Shown here: positions 38,283 to 47,459 of the stretch, piece by piece
Position numbering within the stretch: position 1 is the first letter of the stretch
How the letters are laid out: each line of letters begins with the position of its first letter
NCBI GenBank assembly: GCA_001787755.1
Contig: MFYJ01000002.1
Location: 1-59,345, forward strand
Length of the DNA stretch: 59,345 nucleotides
From: Candidatus Peribacteria bacterium RIFOXYB1_FULL_54_35
GTDB taxonomy: Bacteria; Patescibacteriota; Gracilibacteria; Peribacterales; Peribacteraceae
Direction: 5' to 3'
Notes under the pieces: generated by a model
Seen by the model: only the letters and a program-made list of their open reading frames with translations
Databases searched by the model: none
What the model was told of the DNA's origin: nothing
Position numbers and translations under genes: made by a program

Positions 38283-41200
38283 ATGATAGCCAAGAAAGCT
38301 GTAGGCTCTGGAGAGCCCTCCCCGGGCGACAGAGACTCTTTTCCCAAACTCACTATTCTTCTCCTGGGTTCCGGCGCACTGAAGATTGGAGAAGCCGGTG
38401 AGTTCGATTACTCCGGAAGCCAAGCCATAAAAGCCTTCAGGGAAGAGGGCCACCGCATCATCCTCGTCAACCCAAACATTGCGACAAACCAGACGAGCTG
38501 GAATCTCGCCGATACGGTGTACTTCGTCCCGGTGAACCCAATGTTCGTGAGCAGGATTATTGAAAAAGAAAAACCACAAGCCATCGCCCTCAGCTTCGGA
38601 GGACAAACCGCACTGAACTGCGGTTTGCAGCTCGAGAAGTCAGGCATACTCAAAAAATATAACATCCAGGTACTGGGCACCCCCGTAGAGAGCATCAACA
38701 AAACGGAAGACCGCGCACTCTTCAACGCAGAATTGCAGACCATCGGTATTCCTGTCCCAAAATCGAGAGCCTGTGAATCGGTGGACGAAGCTCTCAAGGC
38801 CGCAGAAGAGATTGGGTATCCTATCATCGTGCGCGGAGCATTCGCACTCGGTGGGAAAGGGAGCGGCCGGGCATTCAACGAGAAGGAACTCAAGGACATC
38901 GCGCAGAAAACATTTGTCGAATCTCCCCAGGTTCTTGTAGAAGAAGATCTGACAGGGTGGAAGGAAATTGAGTATGAAGTGGTGCGAGACTGCGCGGACA
39001 ACTGCATTACCGTCTGCAACATGGAGAATGTAGACCCGCTAGGCATTCACACGGGTGAATCCATTGTGATTGCACCGAGTCAGACGCTGGACAATTTCGA
39101 TTATCAGATGCTGCGCACTGCAGCACTCCAGGTGATACGACATCTGCAAATCGTCGGCGAATGCAACATCCAGTACGCACTCGACCCGCGCAGCAGGGAG
39201 TACCGCGTCATTGAAGTGAATGCCCGGCTGAGCCGCAGCTCCGCACTGGCGTCGAAGGCAACCGGCTACCCTCTCGCTTTCATCGCAGCCAAGCTGGGAC
39301 TCGGCCACACTCTGCCGGAACTCAAGAATGCAATCACACTGAGCACGTGCGCAGACTTTGAACCTTCCCTTGACTACGTGGCAGTCAAGATGCCGCGGTG
39401 GGATCTTCAGAAATTCCGCTTCGTCTCAGACAGTGTCACAAGCGAAATGAAATCCGTGGGAGAGGTCATGGCTTTGGGCCGCACGTTTGAGGAAGCACTC
39501 CAGAAAGCCATCCGGATGCTCAACATCGGAGCAGAAGGCCTTGCTTCGCACCCCTTTGAGCTCAAGGAACTGACGAAAGAAGTGAAGCGTCCCACGCCAC
39601 GCAGATTATTCGCACTTGCGAAAGCGCTGTACGGCGAGTGGAGCGTTGAAGAAGCCGCAATTGCCACAGGCATTGACCGCTGGTTCCTCGAGCGCATTCA
39701 GGCATGCATGCGCACCGCCAAGCTGCTGGAAGGGAAAAGATCTGTTCCGGAAAGAGATCTTCTCCTCCAGGCGAAGAAAATGGGATTTTCTGACGCCAGC
39801 ATCGCACAGCTGACGGGGACTGAAACGGAAGAAGTGCGGGAACAGCGTCTCAGGGACAAGATCACCCCTGTCGTGAAGCAGATCGACACACTCGCCGGTG
39901 AATTCCCCGCCCAAACGAACTATCTCTACCTCACCTACCACGGAGCAGAATCGGACATTGCATTCGACGCCCCAGGACATCAGGAACGGGTCATCGTCCT
40001 CGGGGGAGGCCCGTACTCCATCGGCTCCTCCGTAGAGTTTGACTGGTGCTGCGTGCAGGCAGTGCACGAACTCCAGAGGGAGCAGTTTGAGGTGATCATG
40101 ATCAACAGCAATCCTGAAACCGTCAGTACAGACTACGACGAATGCGATGTTCTCTTCTTCGAGGAACTGAGTGAGGAGCGTGTGCGGGACATTGTTGACC
40201 TCGTATCCCCCAAGAGCATTGTCGTTTCCATGGGAGGACAGATCCCAAACTCTCTCGCCCCCAAACTGGCCAAGAAGAACATCTTCATCCTCGGCACACA
40301 CCCGGACAACATCGACAGGGCCGAAGACCGCAATAAATTTAGTTCTTTGCTCGATACTCTTGGTATAGACCAGCCGGAGTGGAAAGAATTTATCGAATTG
40401 TCTTCTGCCACCGCATTCGCCAAAGAAGTCGGGTATCCGGTCATTGTCCGACCGAGCTATGTTCTCTCCGGTGCCTCGATGGCTGTAGTGCACTCAGAAC
40501 AGGATCTTCAGGCGTACATTCGCGGTTCAGCATTCATCAATAAGGAGGCACCTATTGTGATCTCCAAATTCGAAGTGGCAGCGAAAGAAATTGAGTTCGA
40601 CGGCGTTTCACAGAACGGTGACGTGCTCGTGTACGCAGTCTCTGAGCATGTTGAACATGCCGGCGTGCATTCCGGGGATGCGACGATGGTCATGCCTCCG
40701 CAGCGTGTCACTCTGGAAACTCTGCGGCGCGTGAAGATCATTGCAAAGAAAATAGCCAAAGAACTCTCCATTTCAGGTCCATTCAATATCCAACTCCTCG
40801 CGAAGCACAACCGCCTGAAAGTGATTGAGTGCAATCTCCGGGCAAGCCGTAGTTTCCCGTTCGCGAGCAAAGTCACAGGAGTGAATTTCATCACGCTTGC
40901 CACACAGGCTTTGCTTGGGAAAGCACCAACGGATAAGCGGTATCAGACCATTGATCTCAATCACGTCGCTGTCAAAGCGGCACAGTTTAGCTTCAGTCGT
41001 CTCAAAGGCGCCGATCCGCGCCTTGGTGTGGAAATGGCCAGCACCGGGGAAGTGGCATGTTTCGGAGACAATGCCGAACAGGCTCTGCTCATTTCCATGC
41101 TCGCTGTAGGGTTCACCATCCCGAAGAAGAACATCCTCCTCACCATCGGAAAATTGGAAGATAAGGTGGAAGTTCTTCCCTCCGTCCATCTGCTCTATCA

Positions 41201-41537
41201 GCAGGGCTACTCGTTCTTCGCGACAAAAAACACCCATGACTTCCTCAAGTCACGCGGGATTCCCTCGGCACTGCTCCATAAGGTATCGGAGCCCCGCAGC
41301 CCAAACATCTCTGAATACCTCCAAAACAAGCGCATTGACCTTGTGATCAATATCCCAACCCATTCCACCGGAGATGAGCAGACAGATGGATACTTCATTC
41401 GCCGGATGACCACCGACCAGGGCATCCCCCTGATCACGAATATTCAGCTCGCAAAACGCCTGACTGAGGCAATCGCACAGGAGGCCCCGGAGAAACTCCC
41501 TCTCCTGCGATGGCCGGATCTTCTCGAGAACATGTAG
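38283..41537 (+). CDS. carB: Carbamoyl-phosphate synthase large subunit
   Basis: A 1084-residue CarB with both ATP-grasp halves. The N-half has GSGALKIGEAGEFDYSGSQA (usually GSGPIxIGQAxEFDYSGTQA), NPNIATNQT, VRGAFALGGKGSG and EVNARLSRSSALASKATGYPLA. The C-half has VIVLGGGPYSIGSSVEFDWC, INSNPETVSTDYDECD, VRPSYVLSGASM, HSGDATMVMPP and NLRASRSFPFASKVTG. A C-terminal MGS-like allosteric domain ends near NIQLAKRLTEAI. It makes carbamoyl phosphate for pyrimidines and arginine. carA is not nearby. The start is uncertain; residues 1-20 are non-conserved. Confidence 0.95.
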   Translation: MIAKKAVGSGEPSPGDRDSFPKLTILLLGSGALKIGEAGEFDYSGSQAIKAFREEGHRIILVNPNIATNQTSWNLADTVYFVPVNPMFVSRIIEKEKPQAIALSFGGQTALNCGLQLEKSGILKKYNIQVLGTPVESINKTEDRALFNAELQTIGIPVPKSRACESVDEALKAAEEIGYPIIVRGAFALGGKGSGRAFNEKELKDIAQKTFVESPQVLVEEDLTGWKEIEYEVVRDCADNCITVCNMENVDPLGIHTGESIVIAPSQTLDNFDYQMLRTAALQVIRHLQIVGECNIQYALDPRSREYRVIEVNARLSRSSALASKATGYPLAFIAAKLGLGHTLPELKNAITLSTCADFEPSLDYVAVKMPRWDLQKFRFVSDSVTSEMKSVGEVMALGRTFEEALQKAIRMLNIGAEGLASHPFELKELTKEVKRPTPRRLFALAKALYGEWSVEEAAIATGIDRWFLERIQACMRTAKLLEGKRSVPERDLLLQAKKMGFSDASIAQLTGTETEEVREQRLRDKITPVVKQIDTLAGEFPAQTNYLYLTYHGAESDIAFDAPGHQERVIVLGGGPYSIGSSVEFDWCCVQAVHELQREQFEVIMINSNPETVSTDYDECDVLFFEELSEERVRDIVDLVSPKSIVVSMGGQIPNSLAPKLAKKNIFILGTHPDNIDRAEDRNKFSSLLDTLGIDQPEWKEFIELSSATAFAKEVGYPVIVRPSYVLSGASMAVVHSEQDLQAYIRGSAFINKEAPIVISKFEVAAKEIEFDGVSQNGDVLVYAVSEHVEHAGVHSGDATMVMPPQRVTLETLRRVKIIAKKIAKELSISGPFNIQLLAKHNRLKVIECNLRASRSFPFASKVTGVNFITLATQALLGKAPTDKRYQTIDLNHVAVKAAQFSFSRLKGADPRLGVEMASTGEVACFGDNAEQALLISMLAVGFTIPKKNILLTIGKLEDKVEVLPSVHLLYQQGYSFFATKNTHDFLKSRGIPSALLHKVSEPRSPNISEYLQNKRIDLVINIPTHSTGDEQTDGYFIRRMTTDQGIPLITNIQLAKRLTEAIAQEAPEKLPLLRWPDLLENM

Positions 41538-41605
41538 GAGAAGAAACAGAGGAACGAGGGGAAAGAAAGCGATCCTCCTGCCCATTTTCTCCCTTTCCTT
41601 CTGTT
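41534..41605. repeat. Purine/pyrimidine inverted repeat between carB and greA
   Basis: AGGAGAAGAAACAGAGGAAC plus GAGGGGAAAG faces CTTTCCTTCTGTTTCCCC. The AGAAACAGAGGAA word is shared with 25619-25735. Confidence 0.5.
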
Positions 41606-41703
41606 TCCCCTTCCCAAAGCAAAACCGCAATTCTTCGCCAGATTCTTGCGAAAACACCCTTCAGTACAGTAGGATGCCCCGGCACATTCCCCTTAAGAAC
41701 ACT

Positions 41704-42228
41704 ATGGCCGATGATCTGCAGAATGACGACAACACCACAGATATTGATGAAGATCAAACCCTTGTAACGAAAGAAGGCCTGAGGAAACTAAAAGAAGAGC
41801 TCGACTACTTAAAGAAGGTTCGCCGTCAGGAAGTCGCACAGCGCCTGAAGGAAGCAATTTCCTACGGAGACCTCTCTGAGAACTCTGAGTACGAAGAAGC
41901 GAAGAATGAACAAGCATTCGTGGAAGGGCGGATTCTTGAACTTGAGAGAAAGATCAAGAACGCCAAAATCATCTCTGAGAAGAAAATAGATATGAAGATC
42001 GGCAAGGAGGTGGAGATCGGTTCCACAGTGACAGTGCGCAACAAAACCGAGCGGGGCGACCCGGAGGTCTACACCATTGTCGGTTCAACGGAAGCAGACC
42101 CGATTGAACGCAAAATCAGCAATGAATCTCCCATTGGTAAATCTTTCCTTGGGAAGAAGAAGGGGGATACGACCACCATCGAAACTCCTGCAGGATCGAT
42201 GCGGTACGAAATACTGAAGGTCGCATGA
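41704..42228 (+). CDS. greA: Transcription elongation factor GreA
   Basis: A 174-residue factor that rescues backtracked RNA polymerase by stimulating transcript cleavage. The coiled-coil N-domain carries the signature ISYGDLSENSEYEEAKNEQAFVEGRI, whose acidic tip (D, E) enters the polymerase channel. The C-domain includes GSTVTV, EYTIVG-like VYTIVGSTEADP, ISNESPIGKSFLGKKKGD and YEILKV. Fifteen extra acidic N-terminal residues precede the domain. ATG 41674 is a longer alternative start. Confidence 0.96.
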   Translation: MADDLQNDDNTTDIDEDQTLVTKEGLRKLKEELDYLKKVRRQEVAQRLKEAISYGDLSENSEYEEAKNEQAFVEGRILELERKIKNAKIISEKKIDMKIGKEVEIGSTVTVRNKTERGDPEVYTIVGSTEADPIERKISNESPIGKSFLGKKKGDTTTIETPAGSMRYEILKVA

Positions 42229-42275
42229 GTAGATATGCTTGTGAGCATCTTTGAAACAACGTAGTCTTTCCATGC

Positions 42276-42668
42276 ATGGCTGAACCTCCCGCAGGAACAC
42301 AGGCACAGAGTGGTTTAATCATCCCGGACGACATCCGGCAGAAGTTCCCTGAACTCATAGAACTCATCCTCCAGTCAGAGAGCATGAACGACGAGGAGCG
42401 GCAATACTGGATTAATATTCTCCCCATCATGACCCCGGATCAGATAGAGAACCTCCGAGGCATTTTGCAGAATGAGAAAGAGCAGCTTGCTGCAATCGAC
42501 AATAAATATTCCAAGCAGATTGAACAGATGGGACAGGAAGAACTCATCCGCCGCACGGAAGTAGAGAGGAGAGGCCGCCGCACACAACTCCAGAGCGACG
42601 AGGCCACACACAGCGCACAGGATGAAGAGCAGGCAGAAGAACTGCTCAAGCAAATTGAGAGTGCTTAG
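42276..42668 (+). CDS. Conserved-looking helical protein of unknown function
   Basis: A 130-residue soluble, almost all-helical protein. Residues 20-65 (IRQKFPELIELILQSESMNDEERQYW) suggest paired helices; residues about 65-130 form a long Glu/Gln/Arg-rich coiled coil (NEKEQLAAIDNKYSKQIEQ, EQAEELLKQIES). There is no signal or membrane segment. It follows greA by 47 nt. Its TAG shares TTAG with the holA stop on the other strand. Confidence 0.65.
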   Translation: MAEPPAGTQAQSGLIIPDDIRQKFPELIELILQSESMNDEERQYWINILPIMTPDQIENLRGILQNEKEQLAAIDNKYSKQIEQMGQEELIRRTEVERRGRRTQLQSDEATHSAQDEEQAEELLKQIESA

Positions 42669-43633
42669 GCAAAGGAAAGAATTGATCGGTCTATGAGAGC
42701 GAGCAGTTCCTCCGGCGCTTCGTTCGTCGCCTTGAACATACCCGTTTTGAGTCCTCTGTCCGCCGCAAGTGCATTACGCAAAATGCGTTCAAGGAATGTA
42801 CGATCCATCTTGCGGGCGGAGGGCAGGATAGCCCGCACTCCCGCCCCATGCACATGGAGATCCCGCGCAATGGTCCAGGGATTCGTCTCTCCATCTTCCA
42901 CGCACGCTACCACCTCCACGAGGAGCGCAAGCATCCACAGAAAGGTATTCCACAGCGCCTGCGGGCTGAACCCCCTATCGAGAAGTTCATGCACATACCG
43001 CAGGGCTTCGTCAATGCGGCCATCCCCAAGATAGTCCATCAGCTTCCATACTTCACGCTCAGCACTGCAAGCCACCATGGTACGTACATCTTCCGCCTCC
43101 ACTCTCCTCCCATGGGCATAGAGCGAAATTTTCCTGAGTTCTTGGGCGAGCAACTGCTGATCTTCGCCGATCATATCTAAGAGAAGCTGCAATGCTGCAG
43201 GTGAAGCTGTGCCCCCCAGCGTTGCAAGGAACTCCTCTATCCATTGCCTCAGTTGCCTGCTGGAGAGCAGTGGGAACTCCGTGCAAGAAGCAAGCTCTTT
43301 GAGCTCTTTCTGGGCAACGGTGAACTTTGCATTTTTGCCGATCTCTGCTTCGAGCGTAAAGAGCAGCGCAACATCTGGATGCATCTCATCCACAATGGAG
43401 GATACTTCTCCCCTTTTCCCCTTCGGAACACCCTCAACCACAATCAGGCGCTTCGCTGCAATGAACGGCGCAACAGTGACCTCGTCCCTCAGCTCCCGAA
43501 ACGTGACCTTGTTCCCGTCGAACACCGCGAGATTCTCGCTGCCATGCTTCTCTCGAAACATCTGCGTCCACCGAAGACGCTCCTGCGCAAGGGCATAGGC
43601 ATTCGGGCCAAGGAGGAGATGTACCTGGGTCAC
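42665..43633 (-). CDS. holA: DNA polymerase III delta subunit (HolA-like)
   Basis: A 322-residue clamp-loader delta subunit. It begins VTQVHLLLGPNAYALAQERLRW, followed by the family's FDGNKVTFRELRDEVTVAPFIAAKRLIVVEGV (Asp and hydrophobic strand), LLFTLEAEIGKNAKFTVAQKELK, and a C-terminal helical collar (LLLDMIGEDQQLLAQELRKISLYAHGRRVEAEDV, WKLMDYLGDGRIDEAL). There is no Walker A, as expected for delta. The GTG at 43633 is an estimate; the open frame extends to 43714. Confidence 0.85.
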   Translation of the reverse strand: MTQVHLLLGPNAYALAQERLRWTQMFREKHGSENLAVFDGNKVTFRELRDEVTVAPFIAAKRLIVVEGVPKGKRGEVSSIVDEMHPDVALLFTLEAEIGKNAKFTVAQKELKELASCTEFPLLSSRQLRQWIEEFLATLGGTASPAALQLLLDMIGEDQQLLAQELRKISLYAHGRRVEAEDVRTMVACSAEREVWKLMDYLGDGRIDEALRYVHELLDRGFSPQALWNTFLWMLALLVEVVACVEDGETNPWTIARDLHVHGAGVRAILPSARKMDRTFLERILRNALAADRGLKTGMFKATNEAPEELLALIDRSILSFA

Positions 43634-43762
43634 AGGAGAAGCATTGTAGCGCACCCGGAGAACAGCACAGATGCACCAAAAGAATACTTCAATAACTTTC
43701 TTAATAATAGTCAATTTCCTGACCGTTGTGGAAATACCATTTTTCTTTTATACTAATAGGAA

Positions 43763-44092
43763 ATGCACACACATAACCGCTCCATCTTCTCGCGGCAAAA
43801 CCTCCACATCCTCTCACTGGGGACACTGGCAATTGTCGCCTCATTCTCGCTCGGCATTCAGTCGGCTGGTGAGGTACAACCCATTTCCCTCATTGAGGCT
43901 GGAAGCATCCAGCTTTCTGGCGATGTGGACGGCAGCGGAGAGGTGACTGTCCGGGACGCCATCGTGATCCTGGAAATTGCCCGGGGGTACGTACAGGCCA
44001 CCCCGGAGCAGCTCAGGGCCGACCCCAATGGGGACGGTACCCTGACAGTCGACGATGCCATCCGCATCCTACGAGAACTCTCTCCTCGTTAG
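43763..44092 (+). CDS. Secreted dockerin-like protein
   Basis: A 109-residue protein: a signal peptide (to about residue 40), then two calcium-loop repeats of dockerin type I: GDVDGSGEVTVRDAIVILEIARGY and DPNGDGTLTVDDAIRILREL, each with the DxDGxGxV/LTVxDAxxIL pattern. Dockerins dock onto cohesins; a cohesin-like protein is encoded 19 nt downstream. TATACT (43749-43754) lies 8 nt before ATG, so the message may be leaderless. Confidence 0.85.
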   Translation: MHTHNRSIFSRQNLHILSLGTLAIVASFSLGIQSAGEVQPISLIEAGSIQLSGDVDGSGEVTVRDAIVILEIARGYVQATPEQLRADPNGDGTLTVDDAIRILRELSPR

Positions 44093-44111
44093 CTGTACCC
44101 GCTTCCGCCCC

Positions 44112-45608
44112 ATGCACACACAAAAGCGCCATGACAGGCAGACATTCTGTGGCACCATCACTGTGCTTCTGGCCGTCTCCATCCTCATTGGAACACCAGA
44201 GGTATTCGCTGCCTCCCAGGATGCAACCGTGTTCTTCCGGCCGCACTGCGACCTCCACACGGAGGATGGCGATACTATTTTTGGACCCGTGCCGGATGTG
44301 GAAGGAATGGTGGGGCCGGCACCAGGGAGCCAGTGCCCGCGCTTTGATGTAGAAGATCCTCAGACCCTCAAAACGATTCCTTTCAACATTGGTGACGTTC
44401 TGAACTTTGATGTCGCGGTACAGAACCCGTCCCACCAATCTATTCAACACGTTCGTTCCTGGATTGCGTACGATACAAACGTCTTCGAAGGCGTCTCTAT
44501 TGCACTATCCCCAAATTTCCCGCTCATCACACCCGGAGAATCCGACTTCGATCACATGAATGGTTACATCATGATTGAAGCGAGCAACGACGCACCCGGA
44601 GCAAATGCCAATGCAATCGTCTCTGTGGCACAAATCCAGCTCCGTGCAAAAATTGCTCCGCCCTCCGGAACATTCATCAGCTTCTACGACATCCAGCAGG
44701 GCGGCCATACCTCTCTGTACACAAAGGAGAACGGCAACGATGCATACGTCCTGGGAGAGGAGCCAGGCGGCCTGCACGTGATCTTCGTGCAGGAGAATCC
44801 TCCTCCCACATCCGACCAGCCTCCCGTGCAGGACCAGCCCACTCCAGGGAATTTCCCGAATCCGGAAGATTTCTTCCAGGACGTGAATACGCAGCAAACA
44901 CCTCCAGCGGATGAGGCACCTCAGGAATCCCCTGAACCCGATCCAATGATAGTAGAAGCTCCTCCCCCACCCCCTGAACCAAACGGAGGCAGCTGTATGG
45001 TTGCCGATGACTGTGAGAGTAACAACTGTCAGAACGGAATCTGCACCGCAGCTGAAGAACCTTCAGGTGCAGATGAGCCATCCACCCCTGCAACGAGAAC
45101 AGCTTTCGTACTCCTGCAGGTGCGGAACCTGCGAGCGACAACGGAGGGAAGCTCCGTCTTCCTCGCCTGGGATGAACTCAATTCCTCTTCACTGAAAGCA
45201 TACAACATCTACTTCGGCACAACGACCGGACGCTATATCCAGCGCAAAACGATAGATGGGAGCATGAAGAGCGTGGTGATCCGCAATCTGCCCATCGGCA
45301 CAACGTACTACTTCGCAATACGCGCCGTAAGCACAGAGGAAGAGGAAAGTGCCTTCAGTCAGGAAGTAGCCGTGGAAGTAGGAAGCGCCGAGACTTCGAC
45401 TTCTCCCCTCGTGGAAGATGCCACCATGGAAGTAGTAACAGAAAACCCCATCGGAGACCTCACAGGAAAGGGAGCTATCACTGTTCCCGGAGAAACTGGT
45501 TCCTCCTCCACCATTGCATTGCTCTTTGTGGTCTGTGCCATCGTCGGCACCTTCGTTGCCTCGAGGAGACAGATGATCGTTACCACGCAACATCCGTCAC
45601 ATGAGTAG
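44112..45608 (+). CDS. Surface protein with cohesin-like and fibronectin III domains
   Basis: A 498-residue exported protein. Signal peptide to about residue 34. Residues about 35-215 resemble a cohesin-like beta-sandwich (FNIGDVLNFDVAVQNPSHQSI, VRSWIAYDTNVFEGVSI, IVSVAQIQLRAKIAPPSGTFISF). A Pro/Gln-rich linker follows, then a Cys knot (CMVADDCESNNCQNGIC) near 280-300, an FN3 domain (VRNLRATTEGSSVFLAWDEL, YNIYFGTTTGRY, GTTYYFAIRAVS) and a C-terminal membrane anchor (TIALLFVVCAIVGTFVASRR) after PGETG. It is the natural partner for the dockerin encoded upstream. Confidence 0.8.
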   Translation: MHTQKRHDRQTFCGTITVLLAVSILIGTPEVFAASQDATVFFRPHCDLHTEDGDTIFGPVPDVEGMVGPAPGSQCPRFDVEDPQTLKTIPFNIGDVLNFDVAVQNPSHQSIQHVRSWIAYDTNVFEGVSIALSPNFPLITPGESDFDHMNGYIMIEASNDAPGANANAIVSVAQIQLRAKIAPPSGTFISFYDIQQGGHTSLYTKENGNDAYVLGEEPGGLHVIFVQENPPPTSDQPPVQDQPTPGNFPNPEDFFQDVNTQQTPPADEAPQESPEPDPMIVEAPPPPPEPNGGSCMVADDCESNNCQNGICTAAEEPSGADEPSTPATRTAFVLLQVRNLRATTEGSSVFLAWDELNSSSLKAYNIYFGTTTGRYIQRKTIDGSMKSVVIRNLPIGTTYYFAIRAVSTEEEESAFSQEVAVEVGSAETSTSPLVEDATMEVVTENPIGDLTGKGAITVPGETGSSSTIALLFVVCAIVGTFVASRRQMIVTTQHPSHE

Positions 45609-46569
45609 CGATATCCACCCGGATTGGCATACAACTGACGACGAGGAAATAGTCCCTGTGCACGAAGCACAGAGGAAAGAAGAGAAACACATTCCTGTGC
45701 ATACAACGAGTGTTTCGCGGAAACCTGCTGCTGTAATGGGCATACTCCTGGTCGTGAGCTGCACCACACTCTTCTACCAGGGTGTGCGGAATTTAACCGG
45801 ACAGCTCTCCGGCGCCACTGAAGTCCGGATCACCGGAAACGGATTTAACCCCCCGGACATTACGGTGGCACCAGGAGGACAAATTGCATGGACCAACGAG
45901 AACCAGATCCCGCAGTACATTATTTCTGATACGCTCTGCAGCCCGGGCGGGGGATGCCTCAATACCCCGACGATGTTCCAGAATGACAGAGCAAGTTTCA
46001 CCATCTCTGCCGACACCGCCGAAGGAACGTACACATACTATTCCCCTACTGATCCAAACCTGAGGGGCACAATTACGGTAGGAAGCAGCGGGCCAGCTCC
46101 CGCAGCGACTCCTCCTCCCGGTCCAGACACATCGAATCTCCTGCCGGATACGGGAGACGCCGATTCCGTGGATGCATTCTCCTTCGCACAACAATCTCTG
46201 CTGGAATCCATCCAGCGCCAACTCGCACTCGACGAGGAATCCCAAGAGGGAATGGAGAATCCCACTGCAGAAACCACTTCCCCAACAACAGACACGAACA
46301 TCCCGCAAAATCCATACACAGTCGGAAGCAACAGAGAGTTCCCCTTCGATAGCGAAGGAAACCCCGTTGCCTCGGTGTTCGGAGATGAAGAGTCACCTCC
46401 GGTACGAGCCCTCGTTGTGGAAGATCCCCTTCCAGCACTCGGGAGGAGCACCCAGAAACCATTGAGGCAGCCAGAGACAGGCCCTGGCATCTGGCTGGTT
46501 GTTTCCCTGAGCGCTCTCGGCCTCTGGCTTGCTGTCCGCAAAGCCACACCAGTGGTCCGTGCACGTTAA
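45601..46569 (+). CDS. Cupredoxin-like surface protein with sortase-type tail
   Basis: A 322-residue protein. Cytosolic N-terminus 1-40, membrane helix 42-60, then a plastocyanin/azurin-like fold at about 72-162 (VRITGNGFNPPDITVAPGGQIAWTNENQ, FTISADTAEGTYTYYSPTDPNLRGTITV). The usual first copper His is replaced (NQIPQYI), so copper binding is doubtful; C113 and C119 remain. A low-complexity acidic stretch leads to QPETG (290-294), a hydrophobic run and a basic end RKATPVVRAR, a typical sortase sorting signal. LPDTG at 181-185 is internal and not followed by a membrane segment. It overlaps the upstream gene by 8 nt. Confidence 0.8.
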   Translation: MSSDIHPDWHTTDDEEIVPVHEAQRKEEKHIPVHTTSVSRKPAAVMGILLVVSCTTLFYQGVRNLTGQLSGATEVRITGNGFNPPDITVAPGGQIAWTNENQIPQYIISDTLCSPGGGCLNTPTMFQNDRASFTISADTAEGTYTYYSPTDPNLRGTITVGSSGPAPAATPPPGPDTSNLLPDTGDADSVDAFSFAQQSLLESIQRQLALDEESQEGMENPTAETTSPTTDTNIPQNPYTVGSNREFPFDSEGNPVASVFGDEESPPVRALVVEDPLPALGRSTQKPLRQPETGPGIWLVVSLSALGLWLAVRKATPVVRAR

Positions 46570-46590
46570 TTGAACAAATATCTTGTTCAA
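46570..46590. promoter_or_regulatory. Perfect TTGAACAA-N5-TTGTTCAA dyad
   Basis: Arms TTGAACAA (46570-46577) and TTGTTCAA (46583-46590) around ATATC. It is 70 nt before the VIT1-like gene and directly after the cupredoxin gene. A near copy is at 19216-19236. Stem strength is low for a terminator, so an operator is more likely. Confidence 0.5.
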
Positions 46591-46659
46591 ATTGATCCCT
46601 TCACAGGGGCCAAAAGACACATTTAGCATTCGTGTTTTTCTTCTGCTACAGTGAAAAGT

Positions 46660-47409
46660 ATGACTGAGAGAAGGAATCTGAAGCTTGCACTGAGAGAACA
46701 CCAGGAACATGCTCACCACGGAACCCGTCTCGGGGAATTTATCCGCGGTATTGTCTACGGAGGCAATGACGGTATTGTAACGACGTTCGCCGTTGTCGCA
46801 GGAACAGTGGGAGCCGGCATGCCACGCTACGTTGTCATTATTCTCGGACTTGCCAATCTTCTGGCCGACGGCGCATCCATGGCAACAGGTGCCTATCTCT
46901 CACTCAAATCTGAATTTGACCAATACAAACGTCTCCGCAGAGAAGAGAAGCAGGAAATTGCGAACGACCCGGAGATCGAGCGAGCAGAAATCCTGGCGTA
47001 CCTGGAATCGAAAGGGGTGCCACAGAAAGAACTGGAACAAATGACAGATACCATTATCTCGAATGAAGAATTGTGGGCAGACATCATGATGCTCTCTGAA
47101 CACGGAATGGCCAGAGAGTCCTACAACAAACCTCTGGAACATGCGCTTGTGACATTCTGCTCCTTTGCCTTCTTTGGGAGCATCCCCCTCGTCTCCTACA
47201 TCCTCCCCTTCGACCTTGCCCTGCGCTTCCCCATCGCTATTGCCGCCACTATTTCCTCCCTCTATGTTCTCGGTCTCACACGAAGCATTGTGACACAGGA
47301 ACGTCTCTTCCGCGGACCGCTGGAGATCATGGGAGTGGGTGCACTGGGGGCATGCATCGCCTATGGAGTAGGAATCGCATTGAGAAACATTGTGGGCGTA
47401 GCGCTCTAA
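46660..47409 (+). CDS. VIT1/CCC1-family metal (Fe/Mn) transporter
   Basis: A 249-residue membrane protein. The family start is clear: [29 protein letters not shown] (helix 1), then [24 protein letters not shown] (helix 2 with metal-ligand region). A charged cytosolic domain of about 75 residues ([18 protein letters not shown]) carries the Glu residues of the metal-binding domain, and three further helices end in [14 protein letters not shown]. It would export or store iron or manganese. TACAGT lies 7 nt before ATG. Confidence 0.9.
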   Translation: MTERRNLKLALREHQEHAHHGTRLGEFIRGIVYGGNDGIVTTFAVVAGTVGAGMPRYVVIILGLANLLADGASMATGAYLSLKSEFDQYKRLRREEKQEIANDPEIERAEILAYLESKGVPQKELEQMTDTIISNEELWADIMMLSEHGMARESYNKPLEHALVTFCSFAFFGSIPLVSYILPFDLALRFPIAIAATISSLYVLGLTRSIVTQERLFRGPLEIMGVGALGACIAYGVGIALRNIVGVAL

Positions 47410-47459
47410 GACGAACAAAAATGTACAGTTGCGACCTGCAGGAGTGATAGAGTGCGCGC

